The position numbers were made by a program, and so were the translations under genes. Source: Clostridiales bacterium (GTDB lineage Bacteria > Bacillota > Clostridia > Oscillospirales > Acutalibacteraceae). Taken from it: a DNA stretch of 64,000 nt. Shown piece after piece: positions 16,848-24,934 of the stretch. Location of the stretch: positions 43,085-107,084 of the forward strand of contig JAILOG010000011.1 in NCBI GenBank assembly GCA_024690965.1, given 5' to 3'. A model generated the notes under the pieces. It was given only the letters and a program-made list of their open reading frames with translations. It was not told the DNA's origin and did no database searches. Every line of letters begins with the position of its first letter. The stretch's first letter is position 1.

Positions 16848-16882
16848 AGAGGAGTCTATTGATTTAGACTCCTCTTTCTCAT
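16848..16882 (+). terminator. Rho-independent terminator after the peptide/RNA unit
   Basis: AGAGGAGTCTA (16848-16858) pairs with TAGACTCCTCT (16865-16875) around a 6-nt loop, followed by TTCTCATTTATTT. It closes the small-peptide transcript before gpsA. Confidence 0.85.
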
Positions 16883-16909
16883 TTATTTAAGAAAGGACTG
16901 CGCAAATTT

Positions 16910-17905
16910 ATGGATATAGGAATTTTAGGTGCAGGCACCTGGGGATGCGCGCTTGCGGTAATGCTTGCAAAAAGCGGTCATAATGTTACCGTTTGGTCGG
17001 CGCTGAAAGAAGAAATTGAAAGTCTGACAAAAACGCGGAAACACAAAAATCTGCCGAATATGGATATCCCCGACAGCTTAGATTTTACCGCGGATATAAA
17101 ATCGGCTTGTGAAAGCAAAAATATAATTGTGTTTGCAGTTCCCTCTGTATTTGTTCGTTCAACTGCCGAGGCCGCCGAGCCGTTTATTAAAAACGGGCAG
17201 ATTATCGCGGATGTGGCAAAGGGAATTGAACCGCATACCTTATACACAATGACGGGAATTATCCACGACGTGCTGAAAGACAATGTTAGGCTTGTTGCGC
17301 TTTCGGGACCAACCCACGCCGAAGAAGTAGCTGTGGGTCTGCCCACTACAATAGTTTCCGCGTCAAAGGATATTGACGCCGCAAAATATGTGCAAAGCGC
17401 TTTTATGAACGACAATATGCGTGTATATATTAATTCCGATATACTGGGTGTAGAGCTGTGCGGCGCGCTTAAAAATATAATTGCGCTTGCTTCTGGAATA
17501 TCCTCGGGTCTCGGCAACGGCGACAACACTACTGCGGCGATCATTACAAGAGGCATGGTGGAAATTACACGTCTCGGAACGTCTATGGGTTGTAATTCAA
17601 GCACATTTTATGGCTTGGCAGGTATAGGAGATCTGATAGTAACTGCAACCTCGCGTCACTCTCGTAACAACCGTGCGGGCAGGCTTATCGGTGAGGGCTT
17701 GTCCCCGCAAAAGGCAAAAGACGCTGTCGGTATGGTAGTAGAGGGTATAAACGCTCTGCCCGCGGCAATGGAGCTTGCAACAAAATATAATACGGAAATG
17801 CCGATAACCGCCGCCGTGAACAGCATAATCTTTAACAATGCCGACCCTGCCGCAACAATGCTTGAGTTAATGCGCAGAGACAAGAAGATAGAAGATACCT
17901 TTTAA
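16910..17905 (+). CDS. gpsA: Glycerol-3-phosphate dehydrogenase [NAD(P)+]
   Basis: A 331-residue cytosolic enzyme that reduces dihydroxyacetone phosphate to sn-glycerol 3-phosphate for phospholipid synthesis. The N-terminal Rossmann motif GAGTWGCALA (about residues 7-16), the SGPTHAEEVA segment, the catalytic lysine region CGALKNIIALASGI and the substrate-loop SRHSRNNRAGRLIG are all present. Length is normal. The upstream terminator is only 28 bp before the start, so the promoter may overlap it or partial read-through may feed the gene. Confidence 0.98.
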   Translation: MDIGILGAGTWGCALAVMLAKSGHNVTVWSALKEEIESLTKTRKHKNLPNMDIPDSLDFTADIKSACESKNIIVFAVPSVFVRSTAEAAEPFIKNGQIIADVAKGIEPHTLYTMTGIIHDVLKDNVRLVALSGPTHAEEVAVGLPTTIVSASKDIDAAKYVQSAFMNDNMRVYINSDILGVELCGALKNIIALASGISSGLGNGDNTTAAIITRGMVEITRLGTSMGCNSSTFYGLAGIGDLIVTATSRHSRNNRAGRLIGEGLSPQKAKDAVGMVVEGINALPAAMELATKYNTEMPITAAVNSIIFNNADPAATMLELMRRDKKIEDTF

Positions 17906-17913
17906 AGTATTAT

Positions 17914-17946
17914 CAGCCGTGCGGCTTTTGCACGGCTGTTTTTCAA
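17914..17946 (+). terminator. Terminator of gpsA
   Basis: CAGCCGTGC (17914-17922) pairs with GCACGGCTG (17930-17938), followed by TTTTTC. It lies just before the end of the convergent amidase gene. Confidence 0.85.
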
Positions 17947-17950
17947 TAAT

Positions 17951-18502
17951 TTAACGGTCATAAATATCAACAAAGGGAATTTCAAAATACTCACACACGG
18001 AAATCGACAAGTTTCGGGCTATCGACTGAATATTGTTTCTTATCCAGCGGGCGTCTTCTGCGTTGTCGTGGTATGCTATTTCCACTAACACGGCAGGGGC
18101 TTTTGTCTGCTTTAATTCGGCAAGCTTTGTTGTGGCGCGAACATCAACCTTTTCCGGATAAGGATATATGTCTCGAAGATTGTTTGCGATTATCTCGGCT
18201 GCCCTGCGGCCTTTAACTGATGTTTGATAGTAATAGACATCGCTACCCTGAAGCACACCCGACAGATTATCGGGAGAAGCATTTGAGTGAAGCGCCAAAT
18301 GCAGCCCGTAATTTCCCATATTAGACTGAGCTATCGCGTAGCGCAGATCGCGGCTGATATCATTTCTCACTACTGTTACTCCGCTGGCGGTAAGATACGG
18401 TATCATTTCATCCGCTATGAGATTCATATAGTATTCTTCGTTTCCACCTCCGTTGTAATAATTCCACTCCTGCAAAGAAGGGCTTAAAAATAGTGTAGGC
18501 AT
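17951..18502 (-). CDS. N-acetylmuramoyl-L-alanine amidase (Amidase_3 type), no signal peptide
   Basis: A 183-residue protein of the zinc amidase_3 fold that hydrolyses the bond between muramic acid and the peptide stem. Ligand Glu candidates lie in GGGNEEYYMNLIAD (about 20-32), the ligand His in LALHSNAS (near residue 73), and the catalytic Glu in VLVEIAYHDN (near residue 140). The first zinc His usually found in a GHGG-type motif is not seen; the N-terminus reads LSPSLQEWNYY. No signal peptide is present, so it acts inside the cell (for example within the sporulating mother cell) or is exported in another way. GGAG precedes the ATG, 13 bp after the deacetylase stop. Confidence 0.85.
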   Translation of the reverse strand: MPTLFLSPSLQEWNYYNGGGNEEYYMNLIADEMIPYLTASGVTVVRNDISRDLRYAIAQSNMGNYGLHLALHSNASPDNLSGVLQGSDVYYYQTSVKGRRAAEIIANNLRDIYPYPEKVDVRATTKLAELKQTKAPAVLVEIAYHDNAEDARWIRNNIQSIARNLSISVCEYFEIPFVDIYDR

Positions 18503-18515
18503 CTCGTCGTCTCCT

Positions 18516-19412
18516 TTAACATAAATTATTTTTTTGAAATATATCTTCTAAGCTTGTGCCGGAAGGCCGTATAAATCTTCCCAATCTGAAAAGGCTTTCG
18601 GGAGATTTCGTTATGTAGTTGAGTTTTTCATTGCAGGTAATTGTACATTTATAACCCAAAGATGCGATAAAGTCGTCTTCGCTGTCGTCATATGCCCCGA
18701 AAGGATAAACAAAAGTATGGTTTTTAATTTCCAAATTATGCTCAAAAGCCTCTTGCAGGGTGGCGATATCATCACGTAACATATCTTTGTATTTCTCTTG
18801 GTTCTCGCCGTTGTTAATCTTAGTTCCCAAGCGCTCGCCGCCGCTTTTGTGCATATTATAGCTGTGGTTTGCTACCTCTACTAACCCGCTGTTAAGCATT
18901 TCTTTTAAATTATCCCAAGTGCAGTGGGAATAATAGGCGTTTTCCTCAGGGTTGTCTGAGTATTGCTGAGTATACGTTCCTATAACAGATATAACAGCTT
19001 TGCAGCCGTATTTCTTAAGAAGCGGATACACATACAGATAATTATTGTAATATCCGTCGTCAAAGGTGAGCATGATCGGCTTTTTGGGCAATTCGAGATT
19101 ATTATTTGTGTACGCTATAAGATCCTCGGGTGTAACACAGGTGTATCCGTGATCGTTTATAAACTTCAAATCTTTCTCAAGCTCTGCGGGGGAAATTACA
19201 TATTCGCCGTGCATGGCTGTATCCTTAAGCACGCTGTGATACATTATTGCAGGCAAAATTAACGTTTTTTCCGCTTTTTGCACCATTGACGCAGGCTTAT
19301 AAGGCTCGCTGTGAGAAAAAACGATAAACATACACATCACAAGTATTACCGTTGCTGTTATTGCGGTAATAATCTTTTTGTCGGTTTTTATTATCCTGTA
19401 CAACAGCACCAT
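18516..19412 (-). CDS. Membrane-anchored polysaccharide deacetylase (NodB/CE4 family)
   Basis: The protein has 298 residues. An N-terminal membrane anchor (about 13-33) is followed by an extracytoplasmic CE4 domain. LTFDDGYYNN (about 116-125) holds the catalytic and metal Asp pair, VANHSYNMH provides the two zinc His residues (H-x4-H pattern), and FVYPFGAYDD is motif 3. CE4 enzymes remove N-acetyl groups from peptidoglycan or other polysaccharides. The start is uncertain: a GGGAG site touches the ATG at 19412, whereas an in-frame TTG at 19403 is spaced better. It precedes the amidase on the same strand with a 13-bp gap, so the two cell-wall enzymes are probably co-expressed. Confidence 0.9.
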   Translation of the reverse strand: MVLLYRIIKTDKKIITAITATVILVMCMFIVFSHSEPYKPASMVQKAEKTLILPAIMYHSVLKDTAMHGEYVISPAELEKDLKFINDHGYTCVTPEDLIAYTNNNLELPKKPIMLTFDDGYYNNYLYVYPLLKKYGCKAVISVIGTYTQQYSDNPEENAYYSHCTWDNLKEMLNSGLVEVANHSYNMHKSGGERLGTKINNGENQEKYKDMLRDDIATLQEAFEHNLEIKNHTFVYPFGAYDDSEDDFIASLGYKCTITCNEKLNYITKSPESLFRLGRFIRPSGTSLEDIFQKNNLC

Positions 19413-19472
19413 CTCCCATATAATATATATTAAGCGTAAAGTAAGTTTATTCTCAGATTTATATAAAACGAA

Positions 19473-19510
19473 AAGAACGCGCTTGACACGAAAGCGTCAG
19501 GTGCGTTCTT
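19473..19510 (-). terminator. Terminator of the minus-strand membrane protein gene
   Basis: AAGAACGC (19473-19480) pairs with GCGTTCTT (19503-19510), with an internal CTTGACaCG/CGTCAGG-type stem. Read on the minus strand it is followed by TTTCGTTTTATATAAAT, so it terminates transcripts from the gene at 19592-20125. Confidence 0.75.
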
Positions 19511-19591
19511 AATGCGTAAACCCGGATAAGCAAATTCTAAAGCTATCATTAATTATTATTAAGCGTGTAAATATTTATGGATTTTGACCTT

Positions 19592-20125
19592 CTACCACTC
19601 TCCGTGACAAAAGATTCGCTCAACCGCAAAGGTTATTGCTGTTGTTAAAATGTTTGCGGCAATAATAACAGCCGCCAAAACCTTTCTGTTTGGAACTTTT
19701 TTTCTCAAAAGCAAATACACAATAGGTGTTTCCACGAAGAGGGTTATCAATAAATATGAAAGAGAAACCGTAAATGTGGGCGTGGCCTGAGCTGTATAGT
19801 TTATAGAATAAAACAGCCCTTCCTCGGGGGTGTATAATGAATAAACATTATAAGGACTTATTCCAAGCCAAATGTAAGGAACCAGAAACGAAGCCAAATT
19901 CGCAAGTGAAACCACGGAGATAACTATTTTTAAGCTTTTAACTTTGGCAATGTAATTAACTGAAATTATCTCTATAAGCAAAGTAACAATAATAACTATT
20001 GGCAGCAGATTCAACGGTCGTGTTGATGATATCCATTGCCACGATGAGTTCGCGAAGGCTACTGTCGGAAACAAAAAAACAAGTAATAATACCGATAAAA
20101 ACGAAAAAAAAGTTTTGTTTTTCAT
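19592..20125 (-). CDS. Multi-pass membrane protein of unknown function
   Basis: A 177-residue hydrophobic protein. A cleavable-looking signal peptide (about 1-26, ending VAFA) or first helix is followed by four further hydrophobic segments (near 40-60, 67-88, 115-137 and 147-168). A small charged loop (LLRKKVPNRK) lies between the last two. I do not recognise a family. It is flanked by a tRNA pair upstream and a clear terminator downstream, so it is a separate single-gene unit. Confidence 0.7.
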   Translation of the reverse strand: MKNKTFFSFLSVLLLVFLFPTVAFANSSWQWISSTRPLNLLPIVIIVTLLIEIISVNYIAKVKSLKIVISVVSLANLASFLVPYIWLGISPYNVYSLYTPEEGLFYSINYTAQATPTFTVSLSYLLITLFVETPIVYLLLRKKVPNRKVLAAVIIAANILTTAITFAVERIFCHGEW

Positions 20126-20227
20126 AGCGTTACCCTCTTTGGACGTTTATATTTAAATCTTTAAAAGCGTTTGTTACGCTCTCCAAAACAATTAAATAGG
20201 CTTAAATATGAAAAAAGTAATAAAATG

Positions 20228-20262
20228 AAAAACTCCTCTCGCTTACGCTCGAGGAATTTTTG
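20228..20262. terminator. Bidirectional-looking hairpin after tRNA-Pro
   Basis: TCCTC (20234-20238) and GAGGA (20251-20255) pair with a small inner GC stem, flanked by AAAAA on the left and TTTTT on the right. On the minus strand it would end the tRNA-Pro transcript. Confidence 0.6.
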
Positions 20263-20337
20263 GTCGAGGTGACAGGATTTGAACCTGCGACTTCTGCGTC
20301 CCGAACGCAGCGCTCTACCAAACTGAGCCACACCTCG
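20261..20337 (-). tRNA. tRNA-Pro (anticodon CGG)
   Basis: This 77-nt gene folds fully: acceptor CGAGGTG/CACCTCG, D arm GCTC...GAGC, anticodon arm CTGCG-TTCGGGA-CGCAG with anticodon CGG, and T arm GCAGG-TTCAAAT-CCTGT. The 3' CCA is encoded (complement at 20261-20263). Confidence 0.96.
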
Positions 20338-20360
20338 AAATAATTATATTATTACTAATA

Positions 20361-20397
20361 AAATCAGCCCATACCGCAAAGGAACGGGCTGATTTTT
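20361..20397. terminator. Hairpin between the two tRNA genes
   Basis: AATCAGCCC (20362-20370) pairs with GGGCTGATT (20386-20394). It has T-runs on both sides, so it can terminate in either direction; on the minus strand it follows tRNA-Gln and would make the two tRNAs separate transcripts. Confidence 0.7.
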
Positions 20398-20471
20398 TGG
20401 CTGCGGAACTAGGATTCGAACCCAGACATACAGAGTCAGAGTCTGCTGTGCTACCCTTACACAATTCCGCA
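20398..20471 (-). tRNA. tRNA-Gln (anticodon CTG)
   Basis: This 74-nt gene has acceptor TGCGGAA/TTCCGCA with discriminator G and encoded CCA. The anticodon arm is GCAGA-CTCTGAC-TCTGT (anticodon CTG, reading CAG) and the T arm CTGGG-TTCGAAT-CCTAG. The D arm is short (GTG...CAC). Confidence 0.93.
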
Positions 20472-20498
20472 ATGCACTGCCTTTAAAACAGCAGATAT

Positions 20499-20526
20499 AT
20501 TATACTATATTTTTTTCAAATGTCAA
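20499..20526 (-). promoter_or_regulatory. Strong promoter of tRNA-Gln (and possibly tRNA-Pro)
   Basis: On the minus strand, consensus TTGACA (complement of 20521-20526) and TATAAT (complement of 20499-20504) are separated by 16 bp. The tRNA starts 28 bp downstream. Confidence 0.8.
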
Positions 20527-20662
20527 TACAATTTTCCAAATTATTGTGATTTATCGGGAGTATGGGTGATACCTTACTGCAACGTATGTATACATCCGTG
20601 TTATATTTAATTTTGTACCGCTTTTCCGTGCGTATGCAAAATGTTTTATTTTGTAAAAATAC

Positions 20663-20691
20663 TTGTACTTTTGTTTTATATCGGATATAAT
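20663..20691 (+). promoter_or_regulatory. SigA-type promoter of the polyamine cluster
   Basis: TTGTAC (20663-20668) and consensus TATAAT (20686-20691) are separated by 17 bp. The 5' untranslated region is about 100 nt, ending in a GGAGG ribosome-binding site. Confidence 0.65.
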
Positions 20692-20798
20692 TAGCATTGA
20701 AATTATTGGTGTTATATACTATCGTATTGGGAACAATATTTTTTGCACCAACAAGCATTTTAGTACTATTGAATATTGTTTTCGGAGGTCTTTAGGCA

Positions 20799-22247
20799 AT
20801 GTTTAAATACGACCAGCAAAAAGCGCCTTTGTATGAGGCTCTGGAAAGGTTCCGCCGTCAGCGCGTGGTTCCGTTTGATGTGCCGGGTCACAAACGCGGC
20901 AGGGGAAACCCCGAGCTTGCCCAATTGCTCGGAGATAAATGCGTAGGGCTCGATGTAAATTCAATGAAGCCGCTTGATAATTTGTGCCACCCCATTTCGG
21001 TTATATATGAAGCAGAAAAGCTTGCGGCAGACGCATTCGGTGCCGAACACTCGTTTTTTATGGTAGGCGGCACTACCTCTTCGGTTCAAAGTATGATTTT
21101 GTCTGTATGCAAGGCTAACGATAAAATAATTTTGCCCCGTAATGTTCACAAAAGCGTAATAAACGCACTTGTTCTTTGCGGTGCAATACCCGTTTACGTA
21201 AATCCCGAGGTGAACAATCACATAGGTATTTCACTTGGGATTAAGAATTCCCAGTTAGAGCAGGCGATTAAGCAAAACCCCGACGCGGTCGCGGTTTTTG
21301 TGAACAACCCTACTTACTACGGCGTTTGCTCGGATATAAAGACTATCGTCAAGATTGCCCACGAACACAATATGAAAGTGCTTGTTGACGAGGCTCACGG
21401 AACACATTTCTATTTTGGTGAAAAGCTTCCCGTTTCAGCTATGGAGGCGGGCGCGGATATGTCCGCGGTCTCAATGCACAAATCGGGCGGAAGCCTTACG
21501 CAAAGTTCTCTTTTGCTGATAAATAAGGGCGTAAACGCCGACCACGTAAGACAGATCATCAATCTCACACAAACCACAAGCGCGTCTTATCTTTTGATGT
21601 CAAGTCTTGATATTTCAAGAAGAAATCTTGCGCTCAGAGGAGAGGAGTCGTTTAAAAAGGTCATAAATATGGCTGAATACGCCAGAAGCGAGATAAACGA
21701 TATCGGCGGATACTACGCATACGGAAAGGATCTTATAGACGGCGGCAGCGTGTTCGATTTTGATACCACGAAGCTTTCTGTTTTCACAAGAGATATAGGT
21801 CTTGCCGGTATAGAGGTTTACGACCTTTTGCGCGATGAATACGATATACAAATAGAGTTTGGCGACATAGGAAATATTTTGGCGTATATTTCCATAGGCG
21901 ACAGAATTCAGGATATAGAACGCCTTGTCGGAGCGCTTGCAGATATAAAAAGGCTTTATCAGAAAGACCACACGAAAATGTTCAGCAGAGAATATCTCAC
22001 GCCTGAGGTCGTCGCAACACCTCAGCAGGCTTTTTATGCCGAAAAGGAATCGTTGCCGATCGACGAAGCGAAAGGCAGGATTTGCAGCGAATTTGTAATG
22101 TGCTATCCCCCGGGAATACCTATTTTGGCACCGGGTGAAAGGATAACAGACGATGTTATAGATTATATAAAATACGCGAAAGAAAAAGGCTGTTCCATGC
22201 AAGGTACCGAGGACACCGCGGTTGAGCGCCTTAACGTACTTAAATAA
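20799..22247 (+). CDS. speA: Orn/Lys/Arg decarboxylase (PLP, fold type I), probably arginine decarboxylase
   Basis: A 482-residue enzyme of the short bacterial aspartate-aminotransferase-fold decarboxylases, like Bacillus SpeA. The Schiff-base lysine is K228 in VSMHKSGGSLTQS. DEAHGTH (about 200-206) supplies the cofactor-binding Asp and His. The N-terminal PFDVPGHKRG and C-terminal YPPGIPILAPGE motifs are family hallmarks. It decarboxylates a basic amino acid to agmatine, cadaverine or putrescine. The substrate cannot be read from sequence; the downstream polyamine genes favour arginine or ornithine. No agmatinase or agmatine deiminase gene is in the window. Confidence 0.93.
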   Translation: MFKYDQQKAPLYEALERFRRQRVVPFDVPGHKRGRGNPELAQLLGDKCVGLDVNSMKPLDNLCHPISVIYEAEKLAADAFGAEHSFFMVGGTTSSVQSMILSVCKANDKIILPRNVHKSVINALVLCGAIPVYVNPEVNNHIGISLGIKNSQLEQAIKQNPDAVAVFVNNPTYYGVCSDIKTIVKIAHEHNMKVLVDEAHGTHFYFGEKLPVSAMEAGADMSAVSMHKSGGSLTQSSLLLINKGVNADHVRQIINLTQTTSASYLLMSSLDISRRNLALRGEESFKKVINMAEYARSEINDIGGYYAYGKDLIDGGSVFDFDTTKLSVFTRDIGLAGIEVYDLLRDEYDIQIEFGDIGNILAYISIGDRIQDIERLVGALADIKRLYQKDHTKMFSREYLTPEVVATPQQAFYAEKESLPIDEAKGRICSEFVMCYPPGIPILAPGERITDDVIDYIKYAKEKGCSMQGTEDTAVERLNVLK

Positions 22248-22272
22248 TTGACTTTAAAAGGGGATCGGATAA

Positions 22273-23148
22273 TTGGAATTTTGGTTTTCTGAGCTTCACA
22301 CAAACAATGTTAAGCTTTCAATAAGAGTTGAAAAGCAACTGTTCAGCGGAAAAAGCGACTTTCAGCAGATAGATGTTTTCGAATCTTCCGAATTCGGCAG
22401 ATTTTTAACGTCTGACGGAACAGTCATATTTTCCGAAAAGGACGAGTTCACATACGATGAAATGATAGTGCACGTACCAATGGCTGTTCACCCCGATGTA
22501 AAGAAGGTACTCGTAATCGGCGGCGGCGACGGCGGCGTTGCGAGAGAGCTTTCATATTACGATGAGCTTGAGGTGATAGACGTTGTCGAACCCGATGAAA
22601 TGTTCGTTGAGGTATGTAAAAAATTTTTCCCCGACAACGCCAAGGGGCTCAACGACAAGCGTGTAAATATATATTATCAGGACGGACTTAGGTTTTTACG
22701 TTCGCGCCACGGAGAATACGACTTGATAATAAATGACGCGACAGACCCCTTTGGTCACACCGCGGGGCTTTTTACAAAAGAGTTTTACGGCTGTTGCTAT
22801 AAAGCCCTTAAAGACGACGGCATTATGGTTTACCAGCACGGAAGCCCGTTTTATGATGAGGACGAAGAGGCTTGCAGAGCAATGCACAAAAGAGCCTTCA
22901 GATCGTTTCCGATAAGCCGTGTTTATCAGGCGCATATTCCTACCTGCGCAGCGGGCTATTGGCTTTTCGGATTTGCTTCCAAAAAATATCATCCGATAAA
23001 AGATTTCAACGCGCGCCGCTGGAACGAGCGCGGTATAAAGACGTGGTACTACACAACAAATCTTCACACGGGGGCGTTTATGCTGCCAAAATATGTAGAA
23101 GACCTGCTTGTGGAAGAAGAACAGAGAAAGGGAGATTTGATAAAATGA
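22273..23148 (+). CDS. speE: Spermidine synthase-family aminopropyltransferase (SpeE homologue)
   Basis: A 291-residue enzyme. The N-terminal beta domain (FSGKSDFQQIDVFES) is followed by a Rossmann fold with GGGDGG (residues 83-88) and the NDATDPFGHTAGLFTKEFY segment, where the Asp activates the acceptor amine. The motif usually read as Q-x-E-S-P-W is QHGSPF here. The start is TTG at 22273, spaced 8 bp from AAAGGGGAT; no ATG fits the family N-terminus. Its TGA overlaps the ATG of the next gene. Canonical SpeE uses decarboxylated SAM, but no SpeD is in the window, and the neighbours belong to the carboxyspermidine route, so donor specificity is open. Confidence 0.9.
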   Translation: MEFWFSELHTNNVKLSIRVEKQLFSGKSDFQQIDVFESSEFGRFLTSDGTVIFSEKDEFTYDEMIVHVPMAVHPDVKKVLVIGGGDGGVARELSYYDELEVIDVVEPDEMFVEVCKKFFPDNAKGLNDKRVNIYYQDGLRFLRSRHGEYDLIINDATDPFGHTAGLFTKEFYGCCYKALKDDGIMVYQHGSPFYDEDEEACRAMHKRAFRSFPISRVYQAHIPTCAAGYWLFGFASKKYHPIKDFNARRWNERGIKTWYYTTNLHTGAFMLPKYVEDLLVEEEQRKGDLIK

Positions 23149-24404
23149 GCAAATTATTGATTATCGGCTGCGGCGGAGTCGCGGGTGTCGCAATAGCGAA
23201 GTGCTGCCAAAGAAGCGATATTTTTACCGAAATATGTATCGCAAGCAGAACAAAATCAAAGTGCGACGCGGTTAAAGAAAAGCTGCAGGGCAAAACTTCA
23301 ACCGTTATAACGACTGCACAGGTAAACGCGGACAGCAAAGAAGAGCTTACGGCTCTTATAAACTCATACAAGCCGCAGGCGGTGTTAAACCTCGCGCTAC
23401 CGTATCAAGACTTGACTATAATGGACGCCTGTCTGGAAACGAAGGTAGATTATATTGATACGGCAAACTATGAACCCGAAGACACCGGAGAACCTGTTTG
23501 GAGAAAAGAGTATGAGAAACGGTGCAAAGAAAAAGGCTTTACGGCTTATTTTGACTATTCTTATCAGTGGGCATACGACAAGAAATTTAAAGACGCGGGC
23601 ATAACGGCGCTTTTGGGAACAGGTTTTGACCCCGGTGTAACAAGCGTGTTTACCGCTTACGCCAAAAAGCATTACTTTGATGAAATACACTACGTTGACA
23701 TACTCGACTGCAACGGCGGAGACCACGGATATCCGTTTGCGACTAATTTTAATCCCGAAATCAATTTAAGAGAGGTTTCCGCGAACGGCTCATATTGGGA
23801 GAACGGACATTGGGTAGAAACAAAGCCGATGGAAATAAAGCGTGAGTTTGATTTTGCTCAGGTAGGCAAAAAGGATATGTATTTGCTTCACCATGAGGAA
23901 ATAGAATCACTTGCGAAAAATTATCCCGAAATTAAAAGAATAAGATTTTTTATGACATTCGGACAGAGCTATCTCACACATATGAATTGCCTTGAAAATG
24001 TGGGTATGCTCTCTACCGAGCCTGTTATGTATGAGGGAAAAGAGATAGTGCCTATACAGTTCTTAAAAGCATTGCTTCCCGACCCCGCGTCGCTCGGTCC
24101 GCGAACCGTCGGAAAAACGAATATCGGTTGTATATTTACGGGTGTTAAAGACGGCAAGGAAAAGTCTATATACATTTACAATGTGTGTGATCATCAGGAA
24201 TGTTACAAAGAGGTAGGCTCTCAGGCTGTGTCTTACACAACGGGAGTACCGGCAATGATAGGCGCATCATTGGTATTACAGGGAATTTGGAAGAAGCCCG
24301 GCGTATACAATGTAGAAGAGTTTGACCCCGACCCATATATGGACGCGCTGAATAAATACGGTCTGCCGTGGGTGGTAGACGAAAATCCCGTTTTGGTGGA
24401 TTAA
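23145..24404 (+). CDS. Carboxynorspermidine/carboxyspermidine dehydrogenase (saccharopine dehydrogenase family)
   Basis: The protein has 419 residues. The Rossmann motif IIGCGGVAGVAIAKC (about residues 5-19) is followed by the saccharopine dehydrogenase-like catalytic domain, with LGTGFDPGVTSVF and the terminal NPYMDAL-like DPDPYMDAL segment. The enzyme condenses aspartate semialdehyde with a diamine and reduces the imine with NADPH. The ATG at 23145 overlaps the SpeE stop (ATGA), with an AAGGGAG ribosome-binding site; the open frame extends further upstream but that is inside speE. It is separated from its partner decarboxylase by a 530-bp repeat block, unlike the tight spacing before it. 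Confidence 0.93.
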   Translation: MSKLLIIGCGGVAGVAIAKCCQRSDIFTEICIASRTKSKCDAVKEKLQGKTSTVITTAQVNADSKEELTALINSYKPQAVLNLALPYQDLTIMDACLETKVDYIDTANYEPEDTGEPVWRKEYEKRCKEKGFTAYFDYSYQWAYDKKFKDAGITALLGTGFDPGVTSVFTAYAKKHYFDEIHYVDILDCNGGDHGYPFATNFNPEINLREVSANGSYWENGHWVETKPMEIKREFDFAQVGKKDMYLLHHEEIESLAKNYPEIKRIRFFMTFGQSYLTHMNCLENVGMLSTEPVMYEGKEIVPIQFLKALLPDPASLGPRTVGKTNIGCIFTGVKDGKEKSIYIYNVCDHQECYKEVGSQAVSYTTGVPAMIGASLVLQGIWKKPGVYNVEEFDPDPYMDALNKYGLPWVVDENPVLVD

Positions 24405-24934
24405 GTGGTTGCGGCTAAGCCGAATTACCTTTGATCTGTCATATGTGTTCGTCTCTATCGCCTTATAAATCGCTCACACGACAGCTTCCCGGAGGATAAG
24501 CCTTTTGGCTTTTTCTCTAAATAAGTTAAAAAATGACATAATCACACTTGCCGAGAACGAAGCAGGGGGATCTCGTCCACTCAGTGGGGGGGCGGTAGCC
24601 CCCCGGGTGGTCGCGAAAGGGATTCCAAAGGGAAAACCGTCGATAGGTTGTCCCTTTGGCGCGTTTTGACTACTTTGTCGCGTGACAAAGTAGTTGCCCG
24701 CCCGGCATTAGGGCGAAACGTGTTATTATACATAACCAAAAAATCGGCTTTAAATGTTCAATGTAAAGATACAATCCCTCAGGCAGCTGTGCTGACAGCT
24801 CCTTTTACACAATGGAGCCAATACAGCGGACAAACAGTGTTCGTCCCTACGATTTGGGTGTGTTAAATCGGGTTGCCGCTTTACTAATCATTTTGCGGCG
24901 GCTTTAGTTTTAAGAATCAGAGGAGGAGAGTTTT
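24405..24934. other. Repeat-filled gap inside the polyamine cluster
   Basis: The 530-bp gap holds three kinds of intergenic repeat and no credible gene. First, a degenerate small hairpin repeat (about 24474-24518) similar to those near 27.3 and 56.1 kb. Second, a full copy of the four-hairpin repeat (24529-24720). Third, a GGAC...GTCCCTACG element (24826-24851) also seen inverted near 42.45 kb. A short open frame at 24648-24866 crosses repeat sequence and is not counted as a gene. Confidence 0.75.
24529..24720 (+). repeat. Four-hairpin intergenic repeat, copy A
   Basis: This is the most divergent full copy of the family also present at 55917-56107 and 60075-60265. The order is AAAATGACA-AAT box, CTTGCCGAGAA, hairpin 1 (CCACTC...GGGTGG with an inner GGGGGGC/GCCCCCC stem), hairpin 2 (CCAAAGGG...CCCTTTGG), hairpin 3 (CTACTTTGTC...GACAAAGTAG) and the GCCCGGCATTAGGGC box. 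Stems 1-3 differ in sequence from the other copies but remain paired. Confidence 0.85.

Larger units (their letters stand above)
20472..20798. other. Divergent promoter region between tRNA-Gln and the polyamine cluster
   Basis: This 327-bp AT-rich region holds the minus-strand tRNA-Gln promoter at its left end and the plus-strand decarboxylase promoter near 20663-20691. No gene, repeat or stable hairpin is evident in between. Confidence 0.6.

Noticed and set aside
24648..24866. 72-residue open frame in the polyamine-cluster gap
   Set aside because: It crosses the hairpin repeat and the GTCCCTACG element and has no Shine-Dalgarno or recognisable domain.
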